From the NCBI GenBank assembly GCA_003255025.1, contig QANY01002235.1, positions 124,001-188,000 on the forward strand: a DNA stretch of 64,000 nt, in the 5' to 3' direction. The position numbers were made by a program, and so were the translations under genes. Positions 1 to 11,257 of the stretch are shown one piece after another; position 1 is the stretch's first letter; each line of letters starts with the position of its first letter. Below the pieces are notes generated by a model. It ran no database searches. It was given only the letters and a program-made list of their open reading frames with translations, and had not been told where the DNA came from. The DNA is from Datisca glomerata (taxonomy: Eukaryota; Streptophyta; Magnoliopsida; Cucurbitales; Datiscaceae).

Positions 1-1050
1 CTCTCCCTCTTCTTCGTCTCCCTCCCCCTCTATGTTCTGTTTCTCTCTCTCCTTCGTCTCCCCCTCTCTGTTCTGTCTTTCTCTCATTCGTCTCCCCGTC
101 TCTGTGCGTCTCTCTCTCTCCCTCTTCTTCGTCTCCCTTATGATCAAGTGTTTTATTTGATTTTCATATTATGACGAAATTATTTACCATGTTATGTATG
201 ATTATATTTTGAGTTATACATGTATTAATTATGTGTTTATGTTCATGAACAAGTTATATGTTTACTTATGTATATGTGATAACGTGAAATATGAATATTA
301 ATTCAAGTAAAAAGTGAAAAGTAAACAAGAAGTAGACTTAGTCATATCCCTTGGTTATCAAGTAACCAAATTGTTCACGTCATGTTATCAAGTTATACAG
401 TTGGGTGTCACCATGTTCATGTTAGCGTCCTTGAGGTTCAGATAACTATAAGTGACATCAAGTTTCTAGACACACAATCTGTCATGTTCACGTTCATGTT
501 ACAAGTTCAAGTTCAAGTTGTGAAACAGTTCTGATTAGGTTGTTAATCGAGGGATATGCCTAGTCGAATTATGATCAAGCAAGTATAAGTATTGGCATGT
601 ATAAGTACAAGTTCAAGTTATATGTTAATCATGAAATCGATGTATTGTTACAAGTATTTTATGTGACCTATGAACGTGTGAAATAGATTTGCATGAGTTA
701 TATGTTTTCATTTATGTCATGTGAAACTCATTGGTATGTGAATTTACTTACTGAGTATTTTTAATACTCACCCCCCATAGATGATTGTGTTGCAGATGAT
801 GGTAAGCAGTAGGAGTGAGGGACTGCCATTGCAAACATGATTATGATTTCTAAGTTTAATTATGACTTCAGTTATTTCAGATATTTATGAATATTCATTT
901 TTAATCTTTCATGTCATATGGATTTTCATACTTCACTTTATTATAGTTTAATGAATCATTTATTTCAGTTTAATGAGTTAATATTATTTAAAAATAATTT
1001 TATGCTACCGCTATTTAAGGTTAAAAATTAGGATTTTAATTAAACTGGGG
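1..1050 (+). repeat. 5' LTR fragment of the chromovirus, rearranged
   Basis: Positions 144-1050 match the 3' LTR at about 6972-7960 closely, for example the block around 351-600 versus 7193-7445. Two differences stand out. The CT-rich tract ends at about 140 and joins directly to 'atgatcaagtg', whereas in the 3' LTR about 447 bp (about 6525-6972) lie between these points. Beyond about 1050 the left copy stops resembling the right one, so the expected LTR end GGCGTTACA and the adjacent primer-binding site are not seen before gag. Confidence 0.8.
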
Positions 1051-1185
1051 AATTTTTAAATTTCAAATTTTTATGTTTTAACTATTGAATCAGTTGATAT
1101 GCTTTAGAGTTGTTATGAAAAGTCCGATTACGTTTATGTTATTTTACGCGTTAAAATTTTAGACTTTTGGTAAGTCTTCGGTTGT

Positions 1186-2120
1186 ATGGTTAGCAGTAAG
1201 ATGGTGCCCCCTACAAGGAACAACAACAGTCACGCACCAGTCAATCCTACTACTGACCCTCCAGCAACTATGGTGGAGATGTTTCAAGAGTTCTTGGAAT
1301 TGTTAAGGCAGACGGCGACAGCACCCGACACAACAAGTACAACAACCACAGCAAACACCAATGGACGTACAGTTGATACAGACCTTTAGGAGGCTGAATC
1401 CACCTAAATTTGATGGCCATTCATCTGATCCACTACTAGTTGATGAATGGATAGCAAGACTGGAGAAGATTTTCCAGTTTATGCCATGTTCTGAGATTCA
1501 AATGGTTGTTTGCGCAACATTTATGCTGACACGAGAGGCTCAAAAATGGTGGGAGCTCATACGGAGAACTCATGACATGGACAGTAATCCAGTGGCATGG
1601 GATCGTTTCAAGGAACTTTTCTTTGAGAAATATTTTCCGATCACGGTCAGAACAGAAAAGGAGGTCGAATTTCTCAGACTTGCGCAAGGAGCTATAAGTG
1701 TAACTGAATACGAGTGAAAGTTTGAATAATTGTCTCGGTATGCCACGCACTATGTGGATAACGAGATAAAAAGGCTCGTACTTTTGAAAGAGGACTGCGT
1801 CCAGAGATTAAGGGTTCATTGTCACTTCTTAAGCATACCGCCTACGCACAGCGGTGGCTGAGGCAGCTTTACTGATGGAACAGAATCTTCCAGCCCTGCA
1901 CCACCTCGATCAGAGCAATCATTTCATGGAAAGAGGAAATCACAGAATTCTCGTCAGGGTCCTCACAATGCAAAAAGGCATATGCTCAAATCAAATTTCT
2001 TATGTGCTACATGTAACAAACATCATGTTGGTCAATGTTTTAAGGCGGTCAATGCTTGCTTTAAGTGTGGAAAGACTGGACATTACCTCAGACAGGGCCC
2101 TCTGCTTGCTCATGGACAGA
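1186..2120 (+). pseudogene. chromovirus gag remnant
   Basis: Gag would form the capsid-like particle. The N-terminus reads from ATG 1186 (MVSSKMVPPTRNNN). A frame change near 1320-1360 leads into the conserved retrotransposon-gag segment (LNPPKFDGH, REAQKWWE, FKELFFEKYFP) ending at a stop at 1717. The rest (RPEIKGSLSLL) is readable past further stops. The zinc knuckle near 2045-2090 reads CFKCGKTGHYLRQG: the first two Cys and the His are present but the fourth ligand is Gly instead of Cys. Confidence 0.82.
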
Positions 2121-2479
2121 CCAGTGATGTTTTTGGTGGTAGAGCTAAAGGAAAAGTTTTCACACTAACTCGCCAGGAAGCTGAGCAGTCGGATGCAGTT
2201 GTGGCAGGTAGATTACTTGTATTAGGACATTCAGCTTTCACATTGATTGCTTCCGGATGCACGCATTCTTTTATTTCTACTTCATTTGTAACCTATGTAT
2301 CATTTCCTGTTGTGCCTTTGAGTTTTGAATTATGTATTTCTACGCCTTCTGGAGCTTCCCTCCTAGCTAATAATAAGGCAATAGAGAGTTGTTCAGTGAT
2401 GCTTGTAGATAATGTTATGTGTACTAGAATTATAGTCCTAGGGATGCATGATTTTGATGTAATCCTAGGGATGGATTAG
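2121..2479 (+). pseudogene. chromovirus aspartic protease remnant, catalytic Asp lost
   Basis: The retropepsin-type domain that would process gag-pol. It is open from 1982 to 2479 in one frame with the zinc knuckle. The active-site loop reads LIASGCTHSFIS; the position of the catalytic Asp is Ala (codon GCT, 2249-2251). The C-terminal hallmark HDFDVILGMD is kept and is followed at once by a TAG. The substitution alone should abolish activity, so this frame is open by chance rather than by function. Confidence 0.8.
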
Positions 2480-2654
2480 TTGGCTGCAAATTATGCCAAC
2501 ATAGATTGTTATTGAAAAGAAGTTCGATTCCTACCTCCTGGTAGACCTAGCTTCAACTTTAGGGGATCCAAGCAATGCTCAATACTGAAGGTTATATCTG
2601 CTTTGCGGGCACAACGCCTACTTGATCGTGGTAACTGGGGTTACTTAGCTTCTA

Positions 2655-3500
2655 TTGTGGATACAACTAAGATACATGTTGATATTGGATTGGTCCCGGT
2701 CAATTTTGAATTCTTGGATGTTTTTCCTGATGATTTTCCGGGACTGTCCTCCTCCTCGAGAGATGGATTTTCATATTGAGTTGGTGCCAGGCATTGCCCC
2801 TATATCTAAAGCTCTATATCGTATGGCTCTTGCAGAGTCGAAAAAATTTAAAGATTAACTTCAAGAATTAATGGATAAGTGTTTCATAAGACCCAGTATT
2901 TCACCTTGGGGTACTCCAGTGTTATTTGTTAAAAAGAAAGATGGATCAATGATTCTATGCATTGACTACAGTCACTATCAAGAATAAGTATCCGTTACCG
3001 CGCATTGAGGATTTGTTCGATCAACTTCAGGGAGCATCACTATTCTCTAAGATTGATTTAAGATCAAGATACCATAAGCTCATGATTCGAAATGAGGATA
3101 TTTCTAAGACAGAGTTTCACACTCGTTACAGTCATTATGAGTTTGTAGTGATGTCGTTTGGATTAACTAACATTCTGGCAACCTTTATGGATTTAATGAG
3201 CAGGGTGTTCAAGGAGTACCTGGATTCTTTTGTAATTGTTTTTATTGATGATATTCTGGTGTACTCTAGATCGGAGGCCGAACATATGAATAATCTCAGG
3301 ATTGTTTTGCAAACATTAAGGACACACCAGTTATATGCCAAATTCCAGAAGTGTGAGTTTTGGCTTCAGCAAGTGTCATTCCTTGGTCATGTGGTATCTC
3401 AAGATGGAATCTCGGTTGACCCGTCTAAGATTGAAGCAGTGCTTAACTGGCCTCAACTGATAAATGCAGGGAAGTTCGCAGTTTTCTGGGTTTAGCAGGA
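2655..3500 (+). pseudogene. chromovirus reverse transcriptase remnant
   Basis: The entry segment [15 protein letters not shown] lies near 2750-2790, the finger block [20 protein letters not shown] near 2970-3030, and the catalytic motif FIDD at 3241-3252 (V-F-I-D-D-I-L-V-Y). The frame changes at about 2860 and again near 2960, and the palm stays open to 3495. The link to RNase H (3496-3603) is degraded and appears shortened. Confidence 0.87.
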
Positions 3501-3603
3501 TATTACAGAAGGTTTGAGGTTTTTCAAAGATTGTTGTCCCACTTACTCAGTTGACCACGAATAATATTTTCAGAGCCTTAAACAAAAATTAGTGCATTAA
3601 CCA

Positions 3604-4053
3604 GTGTTGACCATTCCAGATGGTAAGAGTGACTTTGTGATATACAGTGATGCTTCTAAAAGAGGTTTGGGTTGCGTTTTGATGCAACGGGGAAATGTCG
3701 TAGCATATGCATCTCGTCAGCTCAAGCCTTATGAACAGAATTATCCTACTCATGATTTGGAGTTAGCTGCAGTTGTTTTTGCTCTCAAGATCTGGAGATA
3801 TTATTTATATGGCTGTAAGTGTCAGATTTACACAGATCATAAGAGTCTTAAGTATCTTTTCACTCAGAAAGAACTTAACATGAGGCAACGCGGTTGGCTG
3901 GAATTTGTGAAGGATTATGACTGCGAGATCATTTATCACCTAGGAAAGGTAAATGTAGTGGCTGATGCCTTAAGTCGAAAATCAGCTCATTCAGTAGCTC
4001 TTATTACTTTTCAAGGACATATCTTGGAGGATTTGGAACGTGCTGAGATTTAA
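3604..4053 (+). pseudogene. chromovirus RNase H domain, internally open
   Basis: The Ty3-type RNase H removes RNA from the RNA-DNA hybrid. All four acidic positions are visible: YSDASKRG, the Glu in [19 protein letters not shown], and the Asp in VADALSRK. This 149-codon stretch has no internal stop, so it is the best-preserved part of the element, but it is cut off from RT and integrase by stops on both sides. Confidence 0.85.
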
Positions 4054-4272
4054 GTGTTGCTGAAGGATACTAAAGCACAACTAGCCCAACTCACAATTCA
4101 ACCATCATTACAGCAGCGTATTATTGATGCACAGAACTCAGACTCGGAGTTGCTTCTGACTCGTAGTGAAGTGGGTTCAGACAAAAGATAAGGGTTTGAA
4201 ATTAGTGACGATTCAGCTCTTCGCTTTCATGGGAGACTGTGTGTTCCTAAACATGCACTCATTAGGCAGGAA

Positions 4273-5534
4273 TTGCTCACGGAGGCTCATAGTTCACCAT
4301 ACACTGTCCACCCTGGTAGTACTAAGATGTATCACGATTTAAAGTTACAATATTGGTGGAATGGTATGAAGCATGACATTGCTGAGTTCGTTAGTAAGTG
4401 TTTGGTGTGTCAGCAGATCAAGGCTCAAAGACAGCGACCATATAGGGTTTTATAACCTTTAAGTATTCCTGAATGGAAGTGGGAACATGTAACTATGGAT
4501 TTTGTTTCGGGGCTACCGAGAAATGTAAAGGGTTTTAACTCCATTTGGGTTGTAGTGGATCGTCTTACCAAGTCTGCACACTTTTTGCCTGGTAAGACTA
4601 CTTTTTCAGTTAAAGATTGGGCTCAGTTATATGTTCGCGAGATTGTTTGACTTCATGGGGTTCCAGTGTCTATAGTGTTAGATCGGGATCCACGGTTCAT
4701 ATCAAACTTTTGGCAGAGTCTGCAAAAAGCTTTGGGAACACAGTTGAATTTCAGTACAGCTTTTCATCTATAATCTGATGCGAAATCTGAGTGAACAATT
4801 CAGATGTTAGAAGATATGCTTCGAGCTTATGTCTTGGATTTCTCTAGTAGTTGGGACGCACACTTGGCACTCGTGCAGTTTGTTTACAATAACAGTTACC
4901 AGGCGATGATTGGTATGGCTCCGTTTGAGACGCTTTATGGAAAGAAATGTCGGTCGCCAATTCATTGGGATGAAGTTGGCGAACGAAATCTTTTGGGCCC
5001 TAACTTGGTTCAATCCATGAATGAAGGTATCCAAAAAATCAGAGATAGAATGAAGACTGCTCAGAGTAGGCAAAAGAGTTACGCAGATGTCAGGAGGAAG
5101 GATCTCGAATTTGAAGTGGGTGATCATGTGTTTCTCAAAGTTACCCCATTGAAGGGTGTTATGCGTTTTGGTCGCAAGGAGAAGCTGAGTCCCAGATTTA
5201 TTGGCCCGTTTGAGATTTTCGATCGTATAGGTCCTTTGACATACCGACTCATTTTACCACCAGTTCTTTCAGGTGTTCATAATGTGTTTCACATCTCGAT
5301 GCTTCGCCAATACGTGTCTGACCCAATGCACGTCATTGATTTGAACCTCTGCAAGTTCGTGATGATCTCACTTATGAAAAGAAGCCAATCAGAGTTATAG
5401 AGCGCAGGAAACAAACTTTTTGTAATAGAACAGTTCATCTTGTCAAGATTCTTTGGAGAAATCATCGGATCAAGGAAGCAATATGGGAACGAGAAGCTGA
5501 GATACGTGACAAGTATCCAGAGTTATTTCTGTAA
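4273..5534 (+). pseudogene. chromovirus integrase with chromodomain-like tail
   Basis: The HHCC zinc domain is visible at 4280-4430 (EAH, VHPGS, CLVCQQ). After a TAA at 4453 the DDE core follows: Asp in MDF near 4497, Asp in LDRDPRF near 4680, and Glu in AKSE near 4785, which is followed by a TGA. Other stops lie near 4648 and 4771. The C-terminal part (4804-5340) is open and includes GDHVFLKV and FHISMLRQY. A one-base shift near 5349 puts the chromodomain-like segment in another frame, with ILWRNHR and WEREAEIRDKYPELF to the TAA at 5532-5534. In intact elements this tail directs insertion to heterochromatin. Confidence 0.85.
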
Positions 5535-5564
5535 GGTATTTTCCTTTCAGGGATGAAAGTTCTT

Positions 5565-5577
5565 AAAAAAGGGAGAA
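5565..5577 (+). promoter_or_regulatory. polypurine tract of the chromovirus
   Basis: AAAAAAGGGAGAA abuts the first base of the 3' LTR. This is the position and composition expected for the plus-strand primer of an LTR retrotransposon. Confidence 0.8.
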
Positions 5578-5882
5578 TGTAATACCCAACTATTTAATAA
5601 AGGGTATTTTTATAATTTAGAACTCACTCACATCATATATGCGCATACGCCCTAAGCCACCCTATTTCTTTCCTCTGTGTTCTCTCTTAACCATTTTCTC
5701 ACAAATCTCTCTTTTGTTATCTCAAGCTAATCCTTGTAACCACCTACAACTCTCTCTCCCTGTTTTATAGTACTGCACATCTCTAATTCTTTTGCAGTTT
5801 TCTTCACCCAACGAAAACCCCTTTTTGCTAGCTACTTCAACTAGTTTCTTCTTCAAAAATTATCCTCCATTAATCAAGGTAA

Positions 5883-6540
5883 ATGATTTCTTGTTCTGTC
5901 TCTCTCTCCTACTCTCTGTTCTGTCTCTCTCTCTCCCCCCTCTCTGTGCGTCTCTCTCTCTCTCTCTATCTCCCTCTTCCTCGTCTCCTTTCCCCTATAT
6001 GTTCCATCTCTCTCTCCCCCCCCCTCTGTGCATCTCTCTCCCCCATCTATGTTCTGTCTCTCTCTATCTCCTTCGTCTCCCCCTCTTTTTTCTATCTTTC
6101 TCTCTCCCCTTTGTCTCCCCCTCTCTAGTCTCCCTCTCTCTCTCCCCCTCTTTGTTCTGTCTCTCTCTCTTCCCCCCTCTCTGTTCTGTCTCTCTCTCTT
6201 TCCCCCCTCTCTGTTCTCTCTCTCTTTCTCCCCCCTCTTTATGCGTCTCTCTCTCCCTCTTCTTCGTCTCCTTCCCCGTCTCTGTTCTGTCTCTCTCTCT
6301 CCTTCGCCCCTCTCTATTCTGTCACTCTCGCCTTCGTCTGCCCGTCTTTGTTCTGTCTCTCTCTCTCCCCCTCTCTCTTCCGTCTCTCTCTCTTTCCCCC
6401 TCTCTTTGCGTCTCTTTTTCTCTCTCTCCCTCTTCTTCGTCTCCCTCCCCCTCTCTGTTCTGTTTCTCTCTCTTCTTCGTCCCCCTGTTGCGTCTATGTC
6501 TCCCTCTTCTTCGTCTCCCTTTTCTATTTTTTCCCCTTCT
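5883..6540. repeat. CT-rich low-complexity block inside the LTR
   Basis: About 650 bp of almost pure pyrimidine built from CTCTCT and TTCTTCGTCTCC-like units. It produces long open frames in several registers (Ser/Leu/Pro-rich on +, Arg/Glu/Lys-rich on -), which are artefacts of composition. The same type of sequence fills 1-140. Confidence 0.92.
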
Positions 6541-6740
6541 TTTGAACTGGTCCACCTGAACTGAACCAGTTCATTCAGACCGGCCAGGCTGAACCGGTTC
6601 AGTCAGACCAGACCAGATTGATCCGACTTGGTTAGACCAGACCAGTTCAACCCAACCAGACCAAACCAGACCAAAATAGCAGAACTGAACTAGTTCAAAC
6701 CACCCGATCCTTGTTGAACCGTTTTAAACCATTTTATAAT
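6541..6740. repeat. degenerate ACCAGA/GAACCGGTT-type short repeats
   Basis: About 200 bp made of reiterated GACCAGACCA, GAACCGGTTCA and related 10-20 bp words, with several inverted words. It is present only in the 3' LTR; the 5' LTR lacks it because of the 447-bp difference. Confidence 0.7.
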
Positions 6741-7843
6741 TTTCACCCGATGTGATTTCCACTTGCTCCCAACAACCTCGCTTCGTTAATTAAATAATTT
6801 TAGATATTATATGAATTTGTTGTGAGCTGGGATCCTTGGATTTCAGGTCATTAGTTGCTGAATTTAATTCGTAGCGCCTCCAGGTAAGTGGATTTACATA
6901 ATAATTCGGTTCATGTGTTATGAGTGTTGATTATATAATGTGAAATTATTTTATTATTTCTTTATGTTCAATCTTATAATCAAGTGTTTTATTTGATTTT
7001 CATATTAGGATGAAATTATTTACCATGTTATGTATGATTATATTTTGAGTTATACATGTATCAGTTATGTGTGTATGTTCATGAACAAGTTATATGTTTA
7101 CTTATGTATAGTGATAACGTGAAATATGAATATTAATTCAAGTAAAAGTGAAAATTAAACAAGAAGTAGACTTAGTCATGTCCCTTGGTTATCAAGTAAC
7201 CAGATTGTTCACGTCATGTTATCAAGTTATACAGTTGGGTGTCACCACGTTCATGTTAGCGTCCTTGAGGTTCAGATAACCTTAAATGACATCAAGGTTC
7301 AGGATACCCAATCTGTCATGTTCACGTTCATGTTAGAAGTTCAAGTTCAAGTTGTGAAAAAATTCTGATTAGGTTGTTAATCGGGGGATATGTCTAGTCG
7401 AATTATGATCAAGCAAGTATAAGTATTGGCATGTATAAGTACAAGTTCAAGTTATATGTTAATCATGAAATCGATGTATTGTTACAAGTATTTTATGTGA
7501 CACGTGAACGTGTGAAATAGATTTGCATGAGTTATATGTTGACATTTATGTCATGTGAAACTCATTAGTATGTTAATTTACTCACTAAGTATTTTTAATA
7601 CTCACCCCCCATAGATGATTGTGTTGCAGATGATGGCGAGCAGCAGGAGTGAGGGACTGCCATAGCAAACATGATTATGATTTCTAAGTTTAATTATGAC
7701 TTCAGTTGACTTCAGTTATTTCAGATATTTATGAATATTCAACTTTAATCTTTCATGTCATATGAATTTTCGTGCTTCACTTTATTATAGTTTAATGAAT
7801 AATTTATTTCAGTTTAATGAATTAATATTATTTTAAAATAATT

Positions 7844-7943
7844 TTATGCTTCCGTTATTTAAGGTTAAAATTAGGACAAAATTAAAAATAATATTATGCT
7901 TCCGTTATTTAAGGTTAAAATTAGGACAAAATTAATATTTTCA
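7844..7943. repeat. 50-bp tandem duplication in the 3' LTR
   Basis: The word beginning TTATGCTTCCGTTATTTAAG starts at 7844 and again at 7894, each followed by the same GTTAAAATTAGGACAAAATTA. The left LTR has one copy, so the duplication arose in this LTR after insertion or was private to it. Confidence 0.85.
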
Positions 7944-8249
7944 ATTTGGGGATTTTCTCAAATTAGGTTTTCTTTCGAATTGAAGATTTTAAAATTATGA
8001 AATTACACGTATATTTAACTCTTGGGAATCGAGGCGTTACACAACCAATTTTAAAAAATTCTAGGACGTACTTCAAGAGCCTAAAGTATTCTCTAGGACT
8101 CAAAATGTGGAAGCAAACTATAAAGGGCTGAAAAGTCATATTGGATCTTTTCCTTATAAGGGTCCACATAGCCCATTCCTATCTAGATTCTGAAGCAAGG
8201 CTCCTTTACAAGCCCAAATAAGGCCACATCTAAGATAATATGATGTTTT

Positions 8250-9050
8250 TCCACGTCCCATGTGAATGGTCTGATGGTATATGGCTGAGTTCCATATTGT
8301 CGAGCTCTATATAGCGGAGCTTATATGTTCGACCTCCATATGGTTGTATCCCTTGTGAATGGTCCAATGACATGATTGTGACTTATGATTGACCTACTTA
8401 CATCTAATTTCTCTCATATGATTAACTGAATGACATATGTTCACGTCTCATATAAATGGTCTGATAGCATTTGGTCGAGCTCCATATGATCGTGTCCTTT
8501 ACAAAGCATTATGACCTTATGATCACGTCCCTTATGATAGGCATGGCGACCTTATAATCACGTCGTTACATTGGCATTATGACCTTATGAACATGTCCCT
8601 TTTAATAAGAAAAGTGACCTAATGGTTGAGTCCTTTAAGATCGACATGATGACCCTATGATCGCGTTCTTTATGATAGGCATTATCACCTAATGGCTTGT
8701 CCCTTATAATCGACATAATGACCTTATGGATGCATCCCTAATTATAAACATAATGGCCTTATAACGTAGTCCCTTAGCATTGTCATTATAACCTTATGGT
8801 TGCATCGCATATAATCATAATGATCTTTTGGTCACGTCCTTTATGATTGGTATAATGACCTTATGACCACATCCCTTAGGATAGGCATTATGCTCTTTTG
8901 GTCACGTTCATTATGATCGGAATAATAACTTTTATGAACGCATCCTTTATCATCGGCATAATGACTTTATGGTTGTGTCCCTTGTGATCGACATAAAGAC
9001 CTTATGGTCTCATCCCTTATCATAGGTATTATGAACTAGTGTTCCTTATG
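8250..9050. repeat. degenerate minisatellite, about 35-bp period
   Basis: The phrase GACCTTATG.TC.CGTCCCTTAT recurs with starts near 8513, 8548, 8581, 8616 and 8651, a spacing of 33-35 bp, and continues as ..ATCGGCATAATGACC.. to about 9050. The upstream part (8250-8500) has related but longer units (GGTCTGATGGTATATGG..). Copies differ at many sites, so the array is old. No open frame follows the period. Confidence 0.8.
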
Positions 9051-11018
9051 ATTGGCGTAAAAGAGTCATATCTTCTTTGTAGGTTTGAGTGGATTATCCC
9101 ACATTTGTCACGGTACCGAGTATATGTTCCCATTAGATATTATCTCACAAGCAATGCTAACTGACCTGAATAACATGCAATTTTCTTTATCTTACATAAG
9201 CCACACAGGAGATGATCTAGAATAGATCAACCAACCCTTGTACCAAAGAATTCCCCTTAACCATCAAAATAAATTGAAAAAAATGTAATAATAAAATACT
9301 CAATGGGATTGTAGCTCTAGGAGGCCGACCAAAAAGAAGTAGAAGGGAGAAACATTAGTTGTAGAATAATTGTCTGCTTTATTCCCCCAGTAGATAGTTG
9401 TGTTGGTTAGTTACCCCTTTTGTAACATCTTTTTGTGGTTTTGTGAGCAAATAATTGGAAGTTTAATTAATAGCAAAACAATGGACCACTTTAGTCTAAG
9501 TTGCATTGAGTTCACTGAAGCCCCATTTTCAACCCTATACCTTTCTGAATCAATTCCTACCGTATCTTCTTAATATTCATAGGATTAAGCATTTCTACGT
9601 TTTAGGGTTGTAGAGGGAGCTTCCTCTCTCTACCTCTATCTAATGGAATCAACTCTAGATATTTCATCTTATTTCTGTCTATCATTTTTTTTTGAAAAAA
9701 AAAGATGGACCATATCCTTATTCTTTTTTTTTTGTCTCAGAGATGGCATTCTTATTCTTTTAGTACAATTTCAAGATATTATGGTCTTATTTGACAGTTA
9801 TAATAGTATTAGATAGTACAGTATAAAATTTTTTAAACTTGAATGTACTGTACTATCCTTAATATTAAATAATATTATCCAATATTTTGATATTGTATTA
9901 GTTAAAAAATTATATTACTTGTACATTATTTGTACAAAATAATACTAGATTATAAAATTGATTGTCATCAATTGCTCCATATAAATCAATTTAACTTGAT
10001 GCCCATTAGCAATTTGTTTGTTCTGAATATCTGGGTTATCTCTTCCTGTGCATATCTATCTCATTCCCATAAAGATTTGGAAATATACATAATACATATA
10101 TGATTTTAACCATAGATAGATTCATCTATCAAAACATTTCGGGGTCGATTCGGCTGGCGGCTCCTGCATCTCCATAGGGCCCCCTTCATACAAGTTTGCT
10201 GTTAAGAGTCCCTCTAATCGAATCAATAATCAATAGAAGTTTAGTGATTGACCTGGCTCTTCAATCGATGATATACGGCTTCCTCTTAGTTGCAGATGCG
10301 GGTGCTTTGATTCGAAAACCCGAGCCAGTGATCAATCCTCAGTAAGATCGGAGCCTTGAATTCCTCCTCCCTTCAATCTAGTTTGAACCCATCCCAGCAA
10401 CGAACACCCTCTATTGAAAGATGAGTCTCTGCCCTTCTCCTAGAATCCACTCCGGGTCGGAGGAGTAGCTAGTCAAACTTCTTGAGCAGCTGAGATATTG
10501 AACAACGAACATTTGATTGAATTCCTTGTCTAACCTTTAGATGAGAGGGAATGTCATTTTTACTTGAAATCAATGAAAATAGAATAACAAAACACATTTA
10601 AAAAATTAATACAAAATAATATTATTAAATAAACATAAGTTTTGGATGTGATTATTAATGTAATTCAAAAGTATAGGTTGCAAAGTTAAGCTGAGATATA
10701 CAAGTACTTCATCCATAACTTTTGAACAAGTCATTTCGCTAGCTAATTGTCGTTATCACAGTTACCAATAACTATGAATTTCCCAGCTAGCAAAAGCCAA
10801 AATATATTGAGTGTCTATGGTATGTAGCAAGATGAGATGACATACATATCTCTATATATAAGACTGGTTCATATTCCATTATTCAAAAGATAAAGAGACT
10901 TATGTACGGAATGGACTGATTGATGAAAACTTTTTACCACTAGAAAAATAATTTTAATCTGATTTAGTGAGAAAAATGTATCAAATTTCTCGTGCAATAC
11001 GATCAATTAGTCGTACTG
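9051..11018. other. non-coding, AT-rich intergenic DNA
   Basis: No gene or RT/transposase motif was found on either strand. The stretch includes poly-A/T runs at 9687-9733, a 12-bp perfect inverted repeat at 9812-9823/9846-9857 that could be a MITE relic, and a less AT-rich block at 10141-10560 listed separately. Confidence 0.5.
10141..10560. other. block of different base composition, possible organelle-derived insert
   Basis: Roughly 400 bp with clearly higher GC than either flank (for example CTCCATAGGGCCCCCTTC and CCACTCCGGGTCGGAGG). Both the style and the lack of repeats recall plant mitochondrial spacer DNA. No organelle gene is recognised, so this is a composition-based guess. Confidence 0.25.
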
Positions 11019-11218
11019 TGATAGGAGTCATGCTCACGTGTCAATTATTAAAGTTAGTTATTTGTTACTGTTGAGCTTCTCTTGTTATCTAACTCTCTTC
11101 TGTTTTAGTCAGTTAGTAGTTGTAAAGAAAATTATACATAAGTCGTTGTATTATTCAGTCTCAAGTTAACGAGAATCGGTTTTCTTCAACAAATTCATGT
11201 CTTTCTTTTTTCTTATCT
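11019..11218 (+). repeat. 5' LTR of the outer copia (about 200 bp)
   Basis: Starts TGATAGGAG and ends shortly before the primer site at 11219. Compared with the 3' LTR it holds about 50 extra bases in its middle (about 11068-11130), so the right copy has been shortened. Confidence 0.78.
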
Positions 11219-11230
11219 TGGTATTAGAGC
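11219..11230 (+). promoter_or_regulatory. primer-binding site, initiator-Met tRNA type (outer copia)
   Basis: TGGTATTAGAGC directly follows the LTR. It differs by one base from the TGGTATCAGAGC common in plant copia elements. Minus-strand DNA synthesis would start here. Confidence 0.8.
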
Positions 11231-11257
11231 TAAGGTTCCCCCAATTCTTGTTAATGG

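Larger units (their letters stand above)
1..8041 (+). mobile_element. Ty3/gypsy chromovirus LTR retrotransposon, 5' end outside window
   Basis: The domain order is gag, zinc knuckle, aspartic protease, reverse transcriptase, RNase H, integrase and a C-terminal chromodomain-like segment, as in Tekay/Del-type plant chromoviruses. The 3' LTR (5578-8041) begins TGTAAT and ends GTTACA, and a purine tract lies directly before it. The left LTR is only partly in view. Coding is broken by stops and frameshifts in almost every domain, so the copy is dead. The sequence after the 3' LTR starts CAACC at 8042, but the matching target duplication lies outside the window. Clade assignment is inferred from the chromodomain and pol style. 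Confidence 0.9.
5578..8041 (+). repeat. 3' LTR of the chromovirus (2464 bp)
   Basis: Starts TGTAATACCC after the purine tract and ends GAGGCGTTACA, giving TGTAA/TTACA ends. It contains a CT-rich block (5883-6540), a stretch of degenerate ACCAGA-type repeats (6541-6740), a block shared with the left LTR (6972-7960), and a 50-bp tandem duplication near its 3' end. The unusually large size for a chromovirus LTR is partly due to the low-complexity DNA. Confidence 0.88.

Noticed and set aside
5792..6564. Long Ser/Leu/Pro-rich open frames on + (255 and 178 codons) and an Arg/Glu-rich one on -
   Set aside because: They are produced by the CT-rich low-complexity block of the LTR; several registers are open at once and there is no protein-like composition.
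9812..9857. Inverted repeat GATAGTACAGTA/TACTGTACTATC as a microRNA precursor
   Set aside because: Twelve paired bases with a 22-nt AT-rich loop are too short for a plant precursor; a MITE relic is more likely, but no ends or target duplication are visible.
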